Source: Rosa chinensis
Lineage: Eukaryota > Streptophyta > Magnoliopsida > Rosales > Rosaceae
Length of the DNA: 64,000 nt
Assembly: GCF_002994745.2 (NCBI RefSeq)
Contig: NC_037093.1
Coordinates: 19,293,555 to 19,357,554, forward strand
Direction of reading: 5' to 3'
Positions 1 through 12,224 of this stretch are shown piece after piece. Position 1 is the first letter of the stretch; each line of letters starts with the position of its first letter. Position numbers and translations under genes: made by a program. The notes beneath the pieces are model-generated. The model had not been told where the DNA came from. It ran no database searches and worked only from the letters and a program-made list of their open reading frames with translations.

Positions 1-359
1 TGTGGTGAAACGAGATAGTGGTGGGACAAGATCGAGCTGCTACAGGTCATGGCAGCACAGGATCGTGGTGGGGCGAGATCGGGGTACGGGTCCTGGCGAC
101 GGCTTGGGTCCAGACGGTGTAGGTCTGGGCGGCACTGGGGCAACTTAGATTGAACAGGCGCTGGTCTTGTGCTGCTTGGTTGAGCGGCGTGAATTCAAAG
201 CTGTTCGTGCTACTGTTGGGTGAAGACAACGGGGACTAGGCCATGTCAGGCCAGATTAGTAGGGCTTAGAGCTGGGCCTGTCTGGGCTTTGGGCTTGGAA
301 CTAGAGGCTTCTCTGGGCTGCTATGATTTTTAGATAGTTTTTTTTAACTTATTTTTTCC
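1..359. other. Intergenic, no gene seen
   Basis: GC-richer stretch with G/T-rich tracts (GGGCTTGG-like words) resembling 3590-4010. It may be an upstream part of the dispersed repeat that follows. No convincing coding frame: the short open frames here show no recognisable domain. Confidence 0.5.
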
Positions 360-610
360 AATAATTCCCTATCTTTTTAGGGGGGGCTATGCACTTTGCT
401 TTGTGCGCACTAAAATGGCTTGTCCAGATATCCTAGTGAATCTTCTTGAGTACCAATGGAAGATTCAAGCTATTTGTAATCATGGAACAATAGATGAAAA
501 ATGAGTAGACCTATCATATATACCACTATGAGTATTACCACTTCTTCTTGTCTATCTATAGATGGCAATGGAATGATGTGTAATGGTTATTCTAGCTTGC
601 GATGAATGAA
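360..610 (+). repeat. Dispersed repeat, copy 1
   Basis: Contains a T-rich stretch, an AATAATT...GGCTATGCACTTTG motif and then a CACTATGAGTATTACCAC / CTATAGATGGCAATGG block. The same order of motifs recurs at 2888-2990 and 4010-4230. It resembles the 3' end of a non-LTR element, but no coding part is visible, so the class is uncertain. Confidence 0.5.
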
Positions 611-2887
611 ATTAAAACCCGGTTGGGATTGATTCTGGAAAACAACATAAATCTCTTAACCAATAAAAAAATTCATACACAAGCTATTGGGCTTCACAAA
701 TTAATTTCTAATCAAGAAAATTTTTTTTTAACATGAACTATTACGTGTTTTTTTTTTTTAATTCTCTTTTAGCTTCGCAAAAAGAATATGAAGAGTTATC
801 ATTTTTTCTTAATTTTTTTTCCTGTACCTCATGATTATTTATTTCAATTGTTTTTTTGTTTTTTAATTGCTAGTTTTTTTTTTTTTCTTTTTTCTTTTTG
901 CAAGTAGTCATAATAGAATTTCTTTTGTTCTCCATCATCAATATGTGTTCTATATGTATATCATACATTTTTGTGTCACATGATTTTATCATTTTTTTTT
1001 TGAATGGATGATAATTTCATTAATATAAAACGCATGTTAAGAAAGCCATTACATATCCACCCACTGTCACATAACAATTGACATAATAAGGATTCGTGGA
1101 GAAGCCACATAGACTAACTATATTTAAACTTATCGCGCACTTATTTAGAGCAAGCGTATAACTATGAAAAATCTAGGACATAGTATATAGGCATAATTCA
1201 CTTAACATACTAAAGCTTTCCCTTCCAAGCTAGGGTTAGAAGGCTTGGTTGAGCCCTTCCTCCTAAATCCCAAATCTGAAATCCTAGAGACCCTAGACCT
1301 GTTAGCCTAGTCCACACCTGGGCCTAAATCCAATTCAGAGTTATAATGAACACTAAGAACATTTGGGGCTCCCCAACTAATTCGGGCCTCCAGATTAAGT
1401 TGGACACCCGATTCAACTTTGGCACCCGACAAGGTTTGGGTTTCCCAAATACTCTGGGCACCCTACCCATTCTGCTTTCACCACCGGTGTCTGTGAATGG
1501 CGTCATTCTACCAAGACAGTGCTTCAGGAACCTCGCTGCCCAGAGAGCATCAACGATGGATCTGGTAGATTGAAGAGCAATAACATGAACTCAGAGCCTC
1601 ACCGCCGCCATCCTTCCACGAGGTGCAAACCTCCCTGTTGTCGTAGTTTTAGGTCAGCAAATAGAAAACTCAGCCTGAAGTGTTGGCCTTAGCCACCAGT
1701 GAGTTGCGCTCTCAAGGGCCTTGAGCGTGCTCTTTGCGGTCGAATCCGACCCACGATCGTTTGTGTTGGCCTCCTTGAACACTCAGCAACGGTAGTACCA
1801 TCATCCCTTTCGATCGACGCGGTCGGAGAAAGAGTTTGATACACCGCCTCTAAAAAGGAATCTCGGTTTGGGGGCTGTCATGGGTTTGCCTCAAGAAGAC
1901 GGCAAGAGATAGAAAGCCTACTTGGCTTTGGCGATGGCGTCGTGTGCCATTGTTGGGACCCTAGACCACGGCGGCGGCTTAGGCTTGCAACGAAATGGAA
2001 CGGGAGTTGGAGGCCCATTTAAGGATGTGTATTAAGTTGTATATCTGTTAAACGCTATTAAGGATTCACATTATTTTTCATAGTTTTAGTTGTTATTAAA
2101 TGTATATAAATGGTTTACTGAGTATGGAGTGAAATTGAAAAATGAGAATAGATAAGGAAAATAATAAAAAATATAATTTAATATTATTGAAAGTCTAGAG
2201 AAAATAAATATAATATATTTTTGATATAATTATTGTCCTTACTAGTAATTTTATAATCGCTTATATATGATATTTAGTAATTTTTAATAGAGTGAGGTCA
2301 AGTAAGTAGATTTGGAGGCCTCAATAAAAACACTTTTATAATTTAGACTATAAACCCAATATTGGAGAAGGCCTAAAGTATTCCGGTGAGAGAAATTCGT
2401 CTGGCTATTGCTATATCTGTAAACTAAGAAGTACAAAAGAAATTATCTCATTCAGAGAATTAATCATCCCGTACTGGTTTGGGAAGAACACTACCTTGAA
2501 AGAGGCACTTCTATGCTGAACAAGGACACTAACCTGTTTTGATGAATCATACAATTAAATTGGGTATGGGACTATGGGGTCTATTACTTTTTTATTCTAT
2601 TATTCTCCTGTGTTTCTCTAAACCACCCTGGAAGCTCATTCTGTTACGGTCTGTGACATATTAAAGTATGATGTCCTCTCAAAAAGAAATGGAATGATTA
2701 TTCCTAAAATAATAATATTAAAAAATACAAATAAAATAAAAAACCCCTTACCTTCAAGTTTTTTTTTTTTTTTCCCTTTTTTCTAAACACTTTCAAAGTT
2801 CACAGGACGAAGAATGATTAAAATTATCTACACTATTACTGAGAAAACTCGCTTTGTTCCTTGATTAAAATTATAAGTGAGCGTTAA
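611..2887. other. Gene-free AT-rich region with possible LINE tail
   Basis: Mostly homopolymer-rich AT sequence. Read on the minus strand, 990-1030 looks like a LINE 3' end: an ATGAAATTATCATCC word followed by poly(A). It is preceded by GC-richer sequence (about 1200-2020) with no recognisable protein. I see no gene. The short frames on both strands at 1324-1573 overlap each other and have no family signature. Confidence 0.4.
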
Positions 2888-2990
2888 ATGTTCAATGAGT
2901 GGACTTATATCTATGTATCACCATGCGTACTACCACATTTTTTTTTCTGTCTTTAGATGGCAGCGAAAGGGTATGTAATGACATTTTAAC
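2888..2990 (+). repeat. Dispersed repeat, copy 2 (partial)
   Basis: Shares the block TATCACCATGCGTACTACCAC ... TTTAGATGGCAGCGAAAGGG (abbreviated) with copies 1 and 3, but lacks the upstream GC-rich part. The three copies lie within 4 kb in one orientation. Confidence 0.45.
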
Positions 2991-3539
2991 TTGAGGCTAG
3001 CACAACTTTCTTGTTGTTTGAATAATGCTCCAGAATATTTTCTGAATGTATTACGATATGATTGTAATAAACTCCATTAAATTTTAATATATGATATTAT
3101 TTCCGTGATTCCAAAAAAAAAAAAATTCACTTTGTCAGTCAAAGTAGATGTGAAATAACATAAATATCCTCATACTATAAGTTAATTTAAAATAATTTTT
3201 AATATATGAAGGATATTATTGTGAATAACAAACTTATATATAAAAATTAAAATTAAAAAAATAAAACTGTCAAGAATAATTTTCATTCCACATTCTACAT
3301 TTTATTTCTCACCTCTCATCTCACATTGTATAAATATAACTTCTCACATCCTACAAATATAACTTTCAACTGTTTTTTCTCCGAAAAGTAAAAATAAAAA
3401 ATATAAATAAAACTGTTTCACGCCATGCATGTGTCAATAAAGACTAATAGACTTTCGATCATAATTAGTAATAACTATAAGATTTGAACAGAGTGTAGAA
3501 TAAATCAGCCGCTCAAACATCTCTCCCTTTAAGAAACCC
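2991..3539. other. AT-rich spacer
   Basis: AT-rich sequence with short homopolymers and no coding frame or recognisable repeat. Confidence 0.5.
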
Positions 3540-4230
3540 TAAAGCTGACAACAGACCCTTCCGACTAAGAGATCGCTCTCATCTGGTGGCAGCCTGAAGT
3601 CTAGGCTGGCCTCTGGCCTTGCCGACGTTCCAGTTTGCTGCCGGGCATGTATTGATGCTATTGCCTGAGGAAGCTCTTGGTTAGGTGTTCTGATTCCAGT
3701 TTGCTCTCGGTTGAAGTCTATGAGGCACGTTTGTTGTGCTGAACAGAATCGGAGGGCCTCGTCGATGGTGTCTCAGACCTTCGGCATTGTGGTTTTTGTT
3801 TCAATGGCGGCAGGGGTCGTGGCGGTGTGGAGCACGGCAAAACTATTCTAGAGCTGTGATGTGCGACGGTGGGATGCAGATAGAGGCTGGGCTTAGGCCA
3901 TTACGAGCTTGATGAATTTTAAGTGGATTTCTCCCTTGGGCTGCCTTTTGGGCTTGAAAATTTGGGTTGGGTTTTTGCCCTTGGGCCTATACTATGTTTT
4001 TAATTTTTATTCTATTTACAATAATTTTCTGTGTCAGGAAGCCATGTACTTTGAGTGCTCTCCAGCACCTCTAGAGTAGTACTAAAAGAGGATTCCCACT
4101 ATGTCTACGTATTTGAATGTGTAATGATTATGTCTATTTCTATGTATCACTATAAGTACTACCACTATCTTTTTGTTTGTCTATGGATGGCTACAGAAGA
4201 GTATATAACGGCCTATTCTGACTTGTGATG
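3540..4230 (+). repeat. Dispersed repeat, copy 3 (longest)
   Basis: GC-richer segment (3540-3990), then a T-rich tract, the GTCAGGAAGCCATGTACTTTG motif region (about 4036) and the shared CACTATAAGTACTACCAC block. It parallels copy 1 and is probably the fuller version of the same family. It ends directly at the duplication flanking the Mutator-like element. Confidence 0.5.
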
Positions 4231-4239
4231 AATATATTA

Positions 4240-4602
4240 GGAAAAAGTTCAGTTTACTCCCATCAACTTTGGGGTTAAAATTAGTTTGGTCCCTCTTTCT
4301 GAGAATTAATTTGGGCGGTCTCTGCACTTCTATTTTCCATTACCTGAGTCCAAATTTCAAAATTTGCTCTAATCATGATGTTATAAGCTAATATGGCACC
4401 GATATAAAGTCTCACTTTTCAGACTTTAAATCCCCAAGAAAGATAAAATAGACATTTCAAATTTAATATAATTTCAAATTTTAATTTTTTTATCTCTCTC
4501 CCTCTCCCCCCCTCTCTCTCCGCCTTTCCCCCAATGTCGACTTCCACCCACAGTCACAAACCCACCTACGACACCTCCGTCTTCCAAGAACCTCTCAAGC
4601 AA

Positions 4603-4637
<35 letters not shown>

Positions 4638-5674
4638 CCACGCCTTCGACAACTCATCCTCTGTGACCAAACCAAACGAATAGACTTAAAACGGCACCGT
4701 TGCGGCTCCCGAGGCTAAAATCGACGCTGAGAATGTCAACGTTACGAAGGACAATGACTATTCGAGCTGCAAATTTCAGTTTCAAGAGACGAGTCTCTGG
4801 AAAAGCTTCGTCATCAAGCTTCGGATGCTCTTTGTTTATCCTTGGGGGTTTCTGGTCTCTCGTCTTCACTATGCACGACACTCACTGTTGAGATCTTTCG
4901 ACGGCGGTTGTAGCTTTCAATGGTTGTCTTTGATTGGAATCTGGACCATAGTTATTCAACAGCGATGGATTGGGAAACTGAAGAACATAGCAGACCAGAG
5001 ATTTTGGGGTTAGGGTTGGGGGAACAAAATAGGATTCGGCCTAGGATTTAGGGTTCTTCGATCTTGGTTCTTGGATTGTGTTGTTCAATTGGTTCTTCAC
5101 TGGATAGTTCGATTGGTTCTTCAATCAGGGCTTTGGTATTAATGGATGCGCAAATGCTCAACATCTCCGCCAAAGAGTCCAATTACAGCGAGAAAGACTA
5201 AGATTTTGGGTATGTAATAGATAGTAATCAGTTTGGTCGAAAGAATCGATGGGTCGGGTCTTTTCCGGTCCGACTCAGAGCTAGTGAGGAATCTGTTGAA
5301 GACCCGCCCCAAGCGGGTTCTATGGAGCTGGATCTGGGATTGGCTGCGGATGCGCAGAGGTCGCTTGGAAGCTCGATTTGCTTCCATGGCCGCTTCAGAG
5401 AGAGAGAGAGAGAGAGAGTATAGAAAAAAAAAATTTTAAAAGAGAGATAAATTTGAAATGTCTATTTTGCCCTCTGTGTGGGGTTTAAAGTCCGAAAAGT
5501 TGGCCCCTATGTCAGCTCCAACTAAGCATACGACGTCATGTTTCGAGCCAAATTCAAATTTTGGACTTAGATGATGTCATTTGAGAGTATAGAGACCACC
5601 CAAATTAATTCTCAGAAAGAGGGACCAAACTAATTTTAACCCCAAAATTCAGGGGAGTAAACTGAATTTAATCC
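4240..5674. mobile_element. Non-autonomous Mutator-like element with long TIRs
   Basis: The two ends are inverted copies of each other over about 230 bp (4240-4475 and 5440-5674). Both contain TTCAGTTTACTCCC, TTAGTTTGGTCCCTCTTTCT and CAAAATAGACATTTCAAATT. The flanks AATATATTA (4231-4239) and AACATAATA (5675-5683) agree at 7 of 9 positions, as expected for an aged 9-bp Mutator-type target duplication. The interior holds a (CT)n run near 4605-4634 and unique sequence with short open frames on both strands (4700-5013, 5139-5439) that I could not assign. No transposase is present, so it would depend on an autonomous relative. The interior could be captured host DNA, as in the second MULE at 36948-38943, but I did not recognise a gene. 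Confidence 0.8.
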
Positions 5675-5683
5675 AACATAATA

Positions 5684-6274
5684 ATACTCAATCTGGGTTT
5701 GAATTCACAAAAAAGAAAAGATAAAGATTAAAAAAAAAGAAAAAGACTAATATGTTTAAAATCTTCTAATAATCTCGTGAAACTAATGCAGAAATTGTCT
5801 TTAACATAGTTCACCGTCGCATATAAAAACTTACATGTTCGTATTTACAATCTCATCTCTAAGTATGATGTAGTACACCAAAAATATAAGAACAGATTAA
5901 AAATAATATATGCACATTCACGGCGTGTAACTTCTATATATACTACTAATGGAAGGTAATGAAATAGAGTGAACGACATCGGAAACTATACCACTCATCA
6001 GCCAAAAAAGAATGATCTCCACCTCGATTCTCTGCTTCACTACCCCAGCAATAGTCGGACGGATATTGGATTATTGGATTCAACTGCACGGTAAGGGAGA
6101 CAATCTTTCTGTCTATCGAGCTGATCGGGTTTCCTGCAGGTCATAAAATGGAAGCTTAGGAAGAAGCTGATAGTGGAGAACACGGTAAAAGGATACTATT
6201 GTCTTGCTGTCTAAGAAAACTTGCTGAAAATATGATACAAGTAATCTACTGATCTACTGTGCATCTCTAAGGCA
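5684..6274. other. Intergenic, 3' flank of the kinase gene
   Basis: AT-rich spacer. No coding frame. The part next to 6275 should hold the 3' UTR and poly(A) region of the minus-strand kinase gene. Confidence 0.5.
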
Positions 6275-9200
6275 CTATACTAATTGAGTGATTGATAAGT
6301 TCCGAGTAATAAGACCATCTGGACCAAGCGGTACCTCTGCTTTAATCTAGACTTGTATGAGGTCACCCAATTGGAGGTAGCCATTTCCCGAGAGTCAGGG
6401 TAATGTATTGCCTCAAAAGGAAAGGCATGTGGTATCTCGTTTGCAACTAAAATGTCTATATGTACCAGAGCTCTGTAGTTTTTTCTAGTGTGATGCCTGC
6501 AATTTTGTGTGCATTGAACTTGGTTCTTACGAAATTGATACAGCAGCAATTGTGACTCCATGACTTTATGTATAGTGTGTGGCTGTGTGGTTTTTTGCGT
6601 GGGATGGATAAGCACGTGATAAAATTAGAGGACTCACTGAACGAAAAGGAAAGTCTTCTGCCTCAAGCATATGAACAATTTGCCCCATTTTTGGCCGCTT
6701 ATGGACATCTAAATCTATACAGCGGAGACAAACCAACAATGCTCGCTTCAAAGATCTTGGAGGGGGCTGAACTTCTATCAATGGATCTAAAATCTCCTCC
6801 CCACGGCGACTTGAAATCATTCCTTTAAACCAATCAACAAGGTTCATCTGATATGCACCAACCAGAACAGTTATCACATGGAATAAGTCCTTTTAGCCAG
6901 CAGAAAATGGAAAGTTGATTTTACCTCTCCAGCTGGTCTGGAATAGTCAATTGGGCTTCTTCCTGTAATTATCTCCATAAGTAGAACTCCAAAACTATAT
7001 ACATCACTCCCCTCATTAAGCATACCTGTACTTGCATACTCTGGAGAAACATATCTACAGCAATTATAATAAAGAATCAATACTACATAGTTGAGACATC
7101 AAACTGGGTAACGCATTGATGAAACAAGATTTTAGGATTTGAGCAAGAACTAACCCGAATGTTCCCATTACACGTGTAGTCACATAGCTTGACTCAGGTC
7201 CCAAGAGTTTGGCCAAACCGAAATCTGATACTCTTGGGTTCCACTTTCTGTCCAGAAGAATGTTACTGGATTTTATATCACGGTGCACCACTTTGGGTTC
7301 TAACCCTTCATGTAAATAGGCCAGCCTGTAAGAGGAAAGTTACAAGTAATTGATCTAATGCTGAAAGACAGAAAATAAATGCAGAAGCAATGGATTACAG
7401 CTATAGTTGACTGCTAGCTTATAGGGCAAATGAAAAGCATATTGAGGCCACTTATAGCTAGCTTTGCTTTTAAGCATCAGAACAGCTGAACTGAACAAGG
7501 AGAAGAGAAAATTGTCACACCCTTTTGCGGTTCCAATGGCTATCTTCATTCTGATATCCCAAGTCAGAGGGCTGACAGGCCCAACATCACCATGCAACCA
7601 CTGCTCCAAATTCCCATTGTCAATATATTCATATACAAGCATCCTTGAAGTCAATAGAAGTCCCCACGGATATGTTAGAAAACGAGCAAGTTTGGACCTC
7701 ATTTAATGGAAAGTATGATACTGGAGTTACCTTTGAGCACCCTCTGCACAATAGCCAATTAGACCAACCAAGTTCTTGTGCTTTACTTTTCCTATGGCTT
7801 CCACTTCCACCTTAAACTCTGTTTGAGCTTGACCCCTATACATAAGATTACAAGCAAGTAGATTTTGTTAACAAAAACATATATAATTCTAAATATTATG
7901 GTTATGTCAACATGCTAGCTCGCATTCATATCAAAGGAATTAGCAAATGTTCTAAATACTACAATGTCCAGTTGAAAACTTATAACCATGTAATTGGACA
8001 GGCATTATCTTACCTCCCCTTTTTGTTTAATTTCAGAATTGGAATCTTTTGATGATGAAGTCGCTGTGTCTCACATACATTTTGGTCAATCAAAAGTAGC
8101 AACAAGCTACTGTGCACAACATAACATTGAGGCATGAATGGAAGTTTGGAAAGCACAAAGTTCAAATTATATTATATTGTAAATAGTAAAAAGAGAGAAA
8201 GAATGAAGAATAAAGTGATTAAAGGTTAAACTAATCATTTTCTTTTCCTAGTACCGCGGAACAAAGGCAGTCACTTTTTCTTTTTAATCAAACAAAGCAT
8301 ATGTTATCTAATCAAACAACAACAGTGCTAATTGTAAAGCCAAATACACAATTACGTGCAAAACAACAATGAGGTGATGTGGCATGCCAAATTAACAATA
8401 TGACATATCAGATACGTGGCATGAATAACTTAATCTTAATTTTTCTTAGTTTTTGTTAGTGTTATACTAAATTTTGCCCTCTAAATAATTAGACTGTATT
8501 AGACCTTATTTGCTCTCTAGATGATTACACTAAGTTTTCGCTAGTACCACAGTTCTTTTTCTTTTTAAACAAACAAAGTATATGTTATCCAATCAAACAA
8601 CAACAGTGCTAATTGTACAGCCAAATACACAATTACGTGCAAAACAACAATGAGATGATGCAACACACCAAATTAAGCATAGAACATATCAGATACGTGG
8701 CACGAACAACTTAATCTTTATTTTTTTCTTAGTTTTTGCAAGTGTTACATTAAATTTTGCTCACTAAATAATTCCACTAAGTTTTTGCTAGTACAGCGGA
8801 ACAAAGGCAGTCACTTTTTCTTTTTAATCAAACAAAGCATATGTTATCCAATCAAACAACAACATTGCTAATTGTACAGCCAAATACACAATTACGTGCA
8901 AAACAACAATGAGATGATGTGACACACCAAATTAACCATATGACATCACATATGTGGCACGAACAACTTAAATCTTTATTTTTTCTTAATTTTCGCAAGT
9001 GTTACACTGAATTTTACTCGCTAAATGATTACGCTGTATTAGACCTCATTTTGTCTAGCGATATATTATCTGCTATTTGCCAAGTATTTTTGGTGAACAA
9101 AGATTTGAATTTCCATATTCCCTGGTAAATTCCACATCGCAAATTGTGATCTGCCAACTCCAGCCCGCTAATAGAATTGACCCTTCGTTACCAGACGACA

Positions 9201-10168
9201 GAGCTTAAGCGTTCTCTAAGAAGAGAAGACAAAACAGAGAGTTGACACAGATCCATCATCCAAGGAATAGGTATTTACTTTTCTTTATTCTTGTTTTTTA
9301 CTTGCAGCAAATATTTGAACGCAGTTTCTAAATCCTTCCCCTACCAAGCTAGAGCTCATGTGCGACTACATAAACTAATCGAATTTTAAAATGTCCAAAC
9401 ATGACAGAACCCAAGAATTATATTACTTCAGACCACAACAAGTAAGAGCATTATTGATACCTGCTGCACCCACACAGCTTCGATCTAAGAAAATGTCACC
9501 GTCTTAATCAACCAATCCAAGAAAATATGAATTTCGTAGAGAAAGAAAAAAAATGAAAATGAAAATGGCAAAATATCCAAAATAATGTAAAAGCCGACGT
9601 ACTTGTTATTAAGAAGGTTCTTGACGGCGACAACAGAGCCGTCTTGCAAAGATCCCCGGTAAACGACGCCGTACCCTCCTTCTCCAATCACATTCTCTGG
9701 CGAGAATCCACGTGTCGCGGTCTCCAGCTCCCTGAGGCTATACCACCGGCCCCACCCGAACACGTCACTCTCCCCGCTCCTCCTTTTCCCATTTTCCACA
9801 TCAACCGTCGGTTCAGTCGGTCGCGCTTCCTTCAACTTTTGGTTTCCGATTTTGCCCTCTGCGGCGGCGGCGGCGGCAGGAGGAGGTGAAGGAGAAGGAT
9901 CCGGACGAGGTTCCTTGATCTCGGCGATCTCTTTGGAGACGAGCGGGATTGAGCCGGAGCTGTGCTTCACGCGGATGCGGCTCTTCCGGCGACGCGAAAC
10001 CCGATGGGCGCGGACGCAGAGGAAGACAAGGAGGGACACGGCAAGCACGCCGGCGAGGAGGATTGCGATCACGACGTAGAGCTTGAGGTTGAGGAGCTCG
10101 GTTTTGGAGGTGAGCTTGTGGGAGAGGGAGGTGTTCGGAGATGGAATCTCATCGCCGGAATCCGACAT
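6275..10168 (-). CDS. Receptor-like serine/threonine protein kinase (At4g34500-like), seven exons
   Basis: Membrane-anchored kinase expected to phosphorylate Ser/Thr on plasma-membrane or cytosolic partners; the ligand and substrates are unknown. Exons on the minus strand: 9603-10168, 7731-7835, 7521-7643, 7155-7325, 6925-7054, 6638-6847 and probably 6275-6346. All have GT/AG borders, and phases agree throughout, giving 458 residues. Visible features are a short extracellular N-terminus, one membrane segment (about 29-52), a basic juxtamembrane region with [15 protein letters not shown] and a Pro/Ala-rich stretch, the Gly-rich loop [10 protein letters not shown] (161-170), VAVK lysine 183, HRD 279-281, DFG 299-301 and a SPE motif after the activation segment. 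There is no large ectodomain, as in the Arabidopsis At4g34500/At1g01540 group, which it resembles most. The start is chosen because MSDSGDE directly precedes the membrane segment. The last exon is the least certain part. All catalytic residues are intact, so it looks functional. Confidence 0.9.
8251..9065. repeat. Three tandem copies of a 250-290 bp unit in kinase intron 1
   Basis: Units start at about 8251, 8543 and 8791. Each contains CTTTTTAATCAAACAAAGCA-like sequence, ATCAAACAACAACA, ACACAATTACGTGCAAAACA and a run-out of CTTAATCTT...TTTCTTA. The middle copy differs most at its start (ACCACAGTTC instead of GCGGAACAAAGG) and lacks about 40 bp near its end. All lie inside the 1.77 kb first intron, so the triplication lengthens the intron without touching exons. 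Confidence 0.85.
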
Positions 10169-10310
10169 TGTTTCCGGCGAGGTGGAGGAGTTGGAGGCTT
10201 GAGTGAAAATGTGAGAAGGAAGAGAGGAGTGTTTGTTAAAAGGAGGATGAAATGGCTTGAAGTTAAAGTCGAGTAATCGAGTTAGGCCATTTACAGGATT
10301 TTGGTGACAG

Positions 10311-10333
10311 AGAGAGAGAGAGAGAGAGAGAGT
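10311..10333. repeat. (GA)n microsatellite in the kinase 5' leader
   Basis: About eleven GA units on the plus strand, hence (CT)n on the sense strand, roughly 145 bp upstream of the kinase start codon. CT tracts are common in plant core promoters and 5' UTRs. Confidence 0.8.
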
Positions 10334-11193
10334 GCGGTTTCAACGGACATAAAAAGCGAAAGGTGAAAGTTAAGTCAAAAAATAGAGGGAGAAGTGTTGG
10401 ATTTTGGGTTTGGTATTGGAGATTATTACGAAGTTGCCATTGTATAGAGATGGGTCAATAATTTAAATAATATTTTGCAACGGAATAATTAAGTGTTTAA
10501 GCGTCGAGTTTTTAGTGTCTTAAGTGGGGGAGGGGAGGTTAATAATTTAGTCCACAAGTATGGCGGTAAACTCGAACGGATTGGAGAGGTCAACGGTCAA
10601 CCCAACCTCAACTAGTAATCTTTTAACTCATATTATAATTGGCTAGTTATTGCAAAGATATATTTGAGATTAGAGGTTAGAGGATCGGACGTGATCGGCT
10701 TATCAAATGTATTAATATGACTTTTTATGTGGACTCTAATGTATGATTACGTTCTTCATTTCATTGAATAATGTTATTTTAGATAATATAAATAGATGAA
10801 TTAGCCTCACAGCTAGATTACATTTTTGCGTACATCATTTTTGAATTGAAAAATAAGATTGTTATTTTATTGAGAAATTTAGTTAAATTGAGATACTCAT
10901 TTCAGTTGACTGTCATTATTAGTTGCATTTCAAACACTTTTTTTCATGCATTGGACATACAATGATTATCAATTAATTTGGTATGATTTAGATAACAACA
11001 TGTAGGAAAATGGGGGAGACGGGCTACTAAAGTTTCCATTAATAGGGTTTTCACTGTTGCTTCTATAGAGTTTGCTAGATCTTTGTGATTGTGTAGGGTT
11101 GAGGTCTAGAAGTAATGCAAATGGTTTAAATTAGTGCATTGCAAGATCTCTTTTGTTATGTGAACTAACTTTATGGAACAACAGACTAATTTT
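10334..11193. other. Intergenic, kinase promoter side
   Basis: AT-rich sequence upstream of the minus-strand kinase gene. I could not define a TATA box or other element with confidence, and there is no coding frame. Confidence 0.4.
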
Positions 11194-11312
11194 TTAGCTC
11201 AGTGATTAGAACACCCACTACCTATGTACGAAGCCATGCGTTCGAGTCACTATGGGGGCAGGAGTGAAACCCTTTGAATATCTTTAAATTCAACAAAAAA
11301 TAAAAATAAAAA
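11194..11312 (+). mobile_element. tRNA-derived SINE
   Basis: Begins with TTAGCTCAGTGATTAGA, an RNA polymerase III A-box-like word, followed 40 bp later by GCGTTCGAGTC, a B-box. It ends in an A-rich tail near 11295-11312. It is bracketed by 17-bp direct repeats (11177-11193 and 11313-11329, ACAACAKACTAATTTT type) that differ at one position, the expected target duplication of LINE-driven insertion. The body does not fold as a full tRNA and lacks an acceptor stem. Confidence 0.8.
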
Positions 11313-11329
11313 AACAACATACTAATTTT

Positions 11330-12219
11330 ACATGATAATTTATCACTAAAAACAATCAATATTCATATATAGTTGTCACACACATAATCAATTACTGACA
11401 AATTTGCAAGTTTTTTTTAAAATAAGCAATATATTTACAAAGTTGATACATGCATATAGTCTGTCATTACAAGAAACTGATATTTTAATTTCCACACTGT
11501 AGTAACTCGAACCGTCTTACATAGTCATTATTGGTAAACTTCCATACCACCATATGCATATGCATGAAGATGTATATATTATATACTAAACGCATGCTAC
11601 ACGTACATAATTAGCAGGTTCCAAGACAGCAAAGATCAACTACTTCGATTCTATTTTTGTGGGATGTTTACTAGCGAAGACACTTCATATAATTCTAAAT
11701 TAAAAAGATTAGTATTATTTGAGGAGCTAGGTAACACCTCCTTGTCAGTTCCCCTTATATTGAAACCAAAGATTCTAATCAAGTTTCAACTACTCTAATT
11801 CAATAGGCAAAATGGGCAGTGACCCGTTTTCGTGTTACATAATCTATCCGTCTGTTTCATATTTGAACGCATTTGTCTTCACCGGCTTGAGGTAGGAGGT
11901 GATTATCTAATGCAACTGGCTACCTAATAATTGGACCCTTGCTTTTATCGTCCAACAAAGTAGTTTGATATGAACATGCATGTCTTAACAATCATGAACA
12001 TACATCTGGAAAGATTTATGTCTCCAAACGAGGAAAGAGAACAGAGTTACGTGCTTTTTACAAGAAGGTCGCTTAGGAAATGTTTTCCTCAATGCATCAA
12101 CCTTAATTATCTATTTTCCAGTCCAGTGGAAATTATTATATAGTCTCAAATTACCATACACTTATTGTGATTTGGGTTGACCTAATTGGTTTACGTGATA
12201 CACGTGTTGTTGATCATAC
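11330..12219. other. Intergenic, nothing recognised
   Basis: AT-rich single-copy-looking sequence between the SINE and the Tat-A retrotransposon. No coding frame or repeat seen. Confidence 0.5.
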
Positions 12220-12224
12220 CATTT

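Noticed and set aside
1324..1573. Overlapping short frames on both strands
   Set aside because: No homology recognised and mutual overlap; probably chance frames in repeat-derived sequence.
6280..6615. 111-residue minus-strand frame as a separate gene downstream of the kinase
   Set aside because: It falls in the last intron and last exon region of the kinase gene; better explained by the intron 6347-6637.
11194..11270. Functional tRNA gene
   Set aside because: A and B boxes are present but no acceptor stem or cloverleaf forms, and there is an A-rich tail with direct repeats: a SINE.
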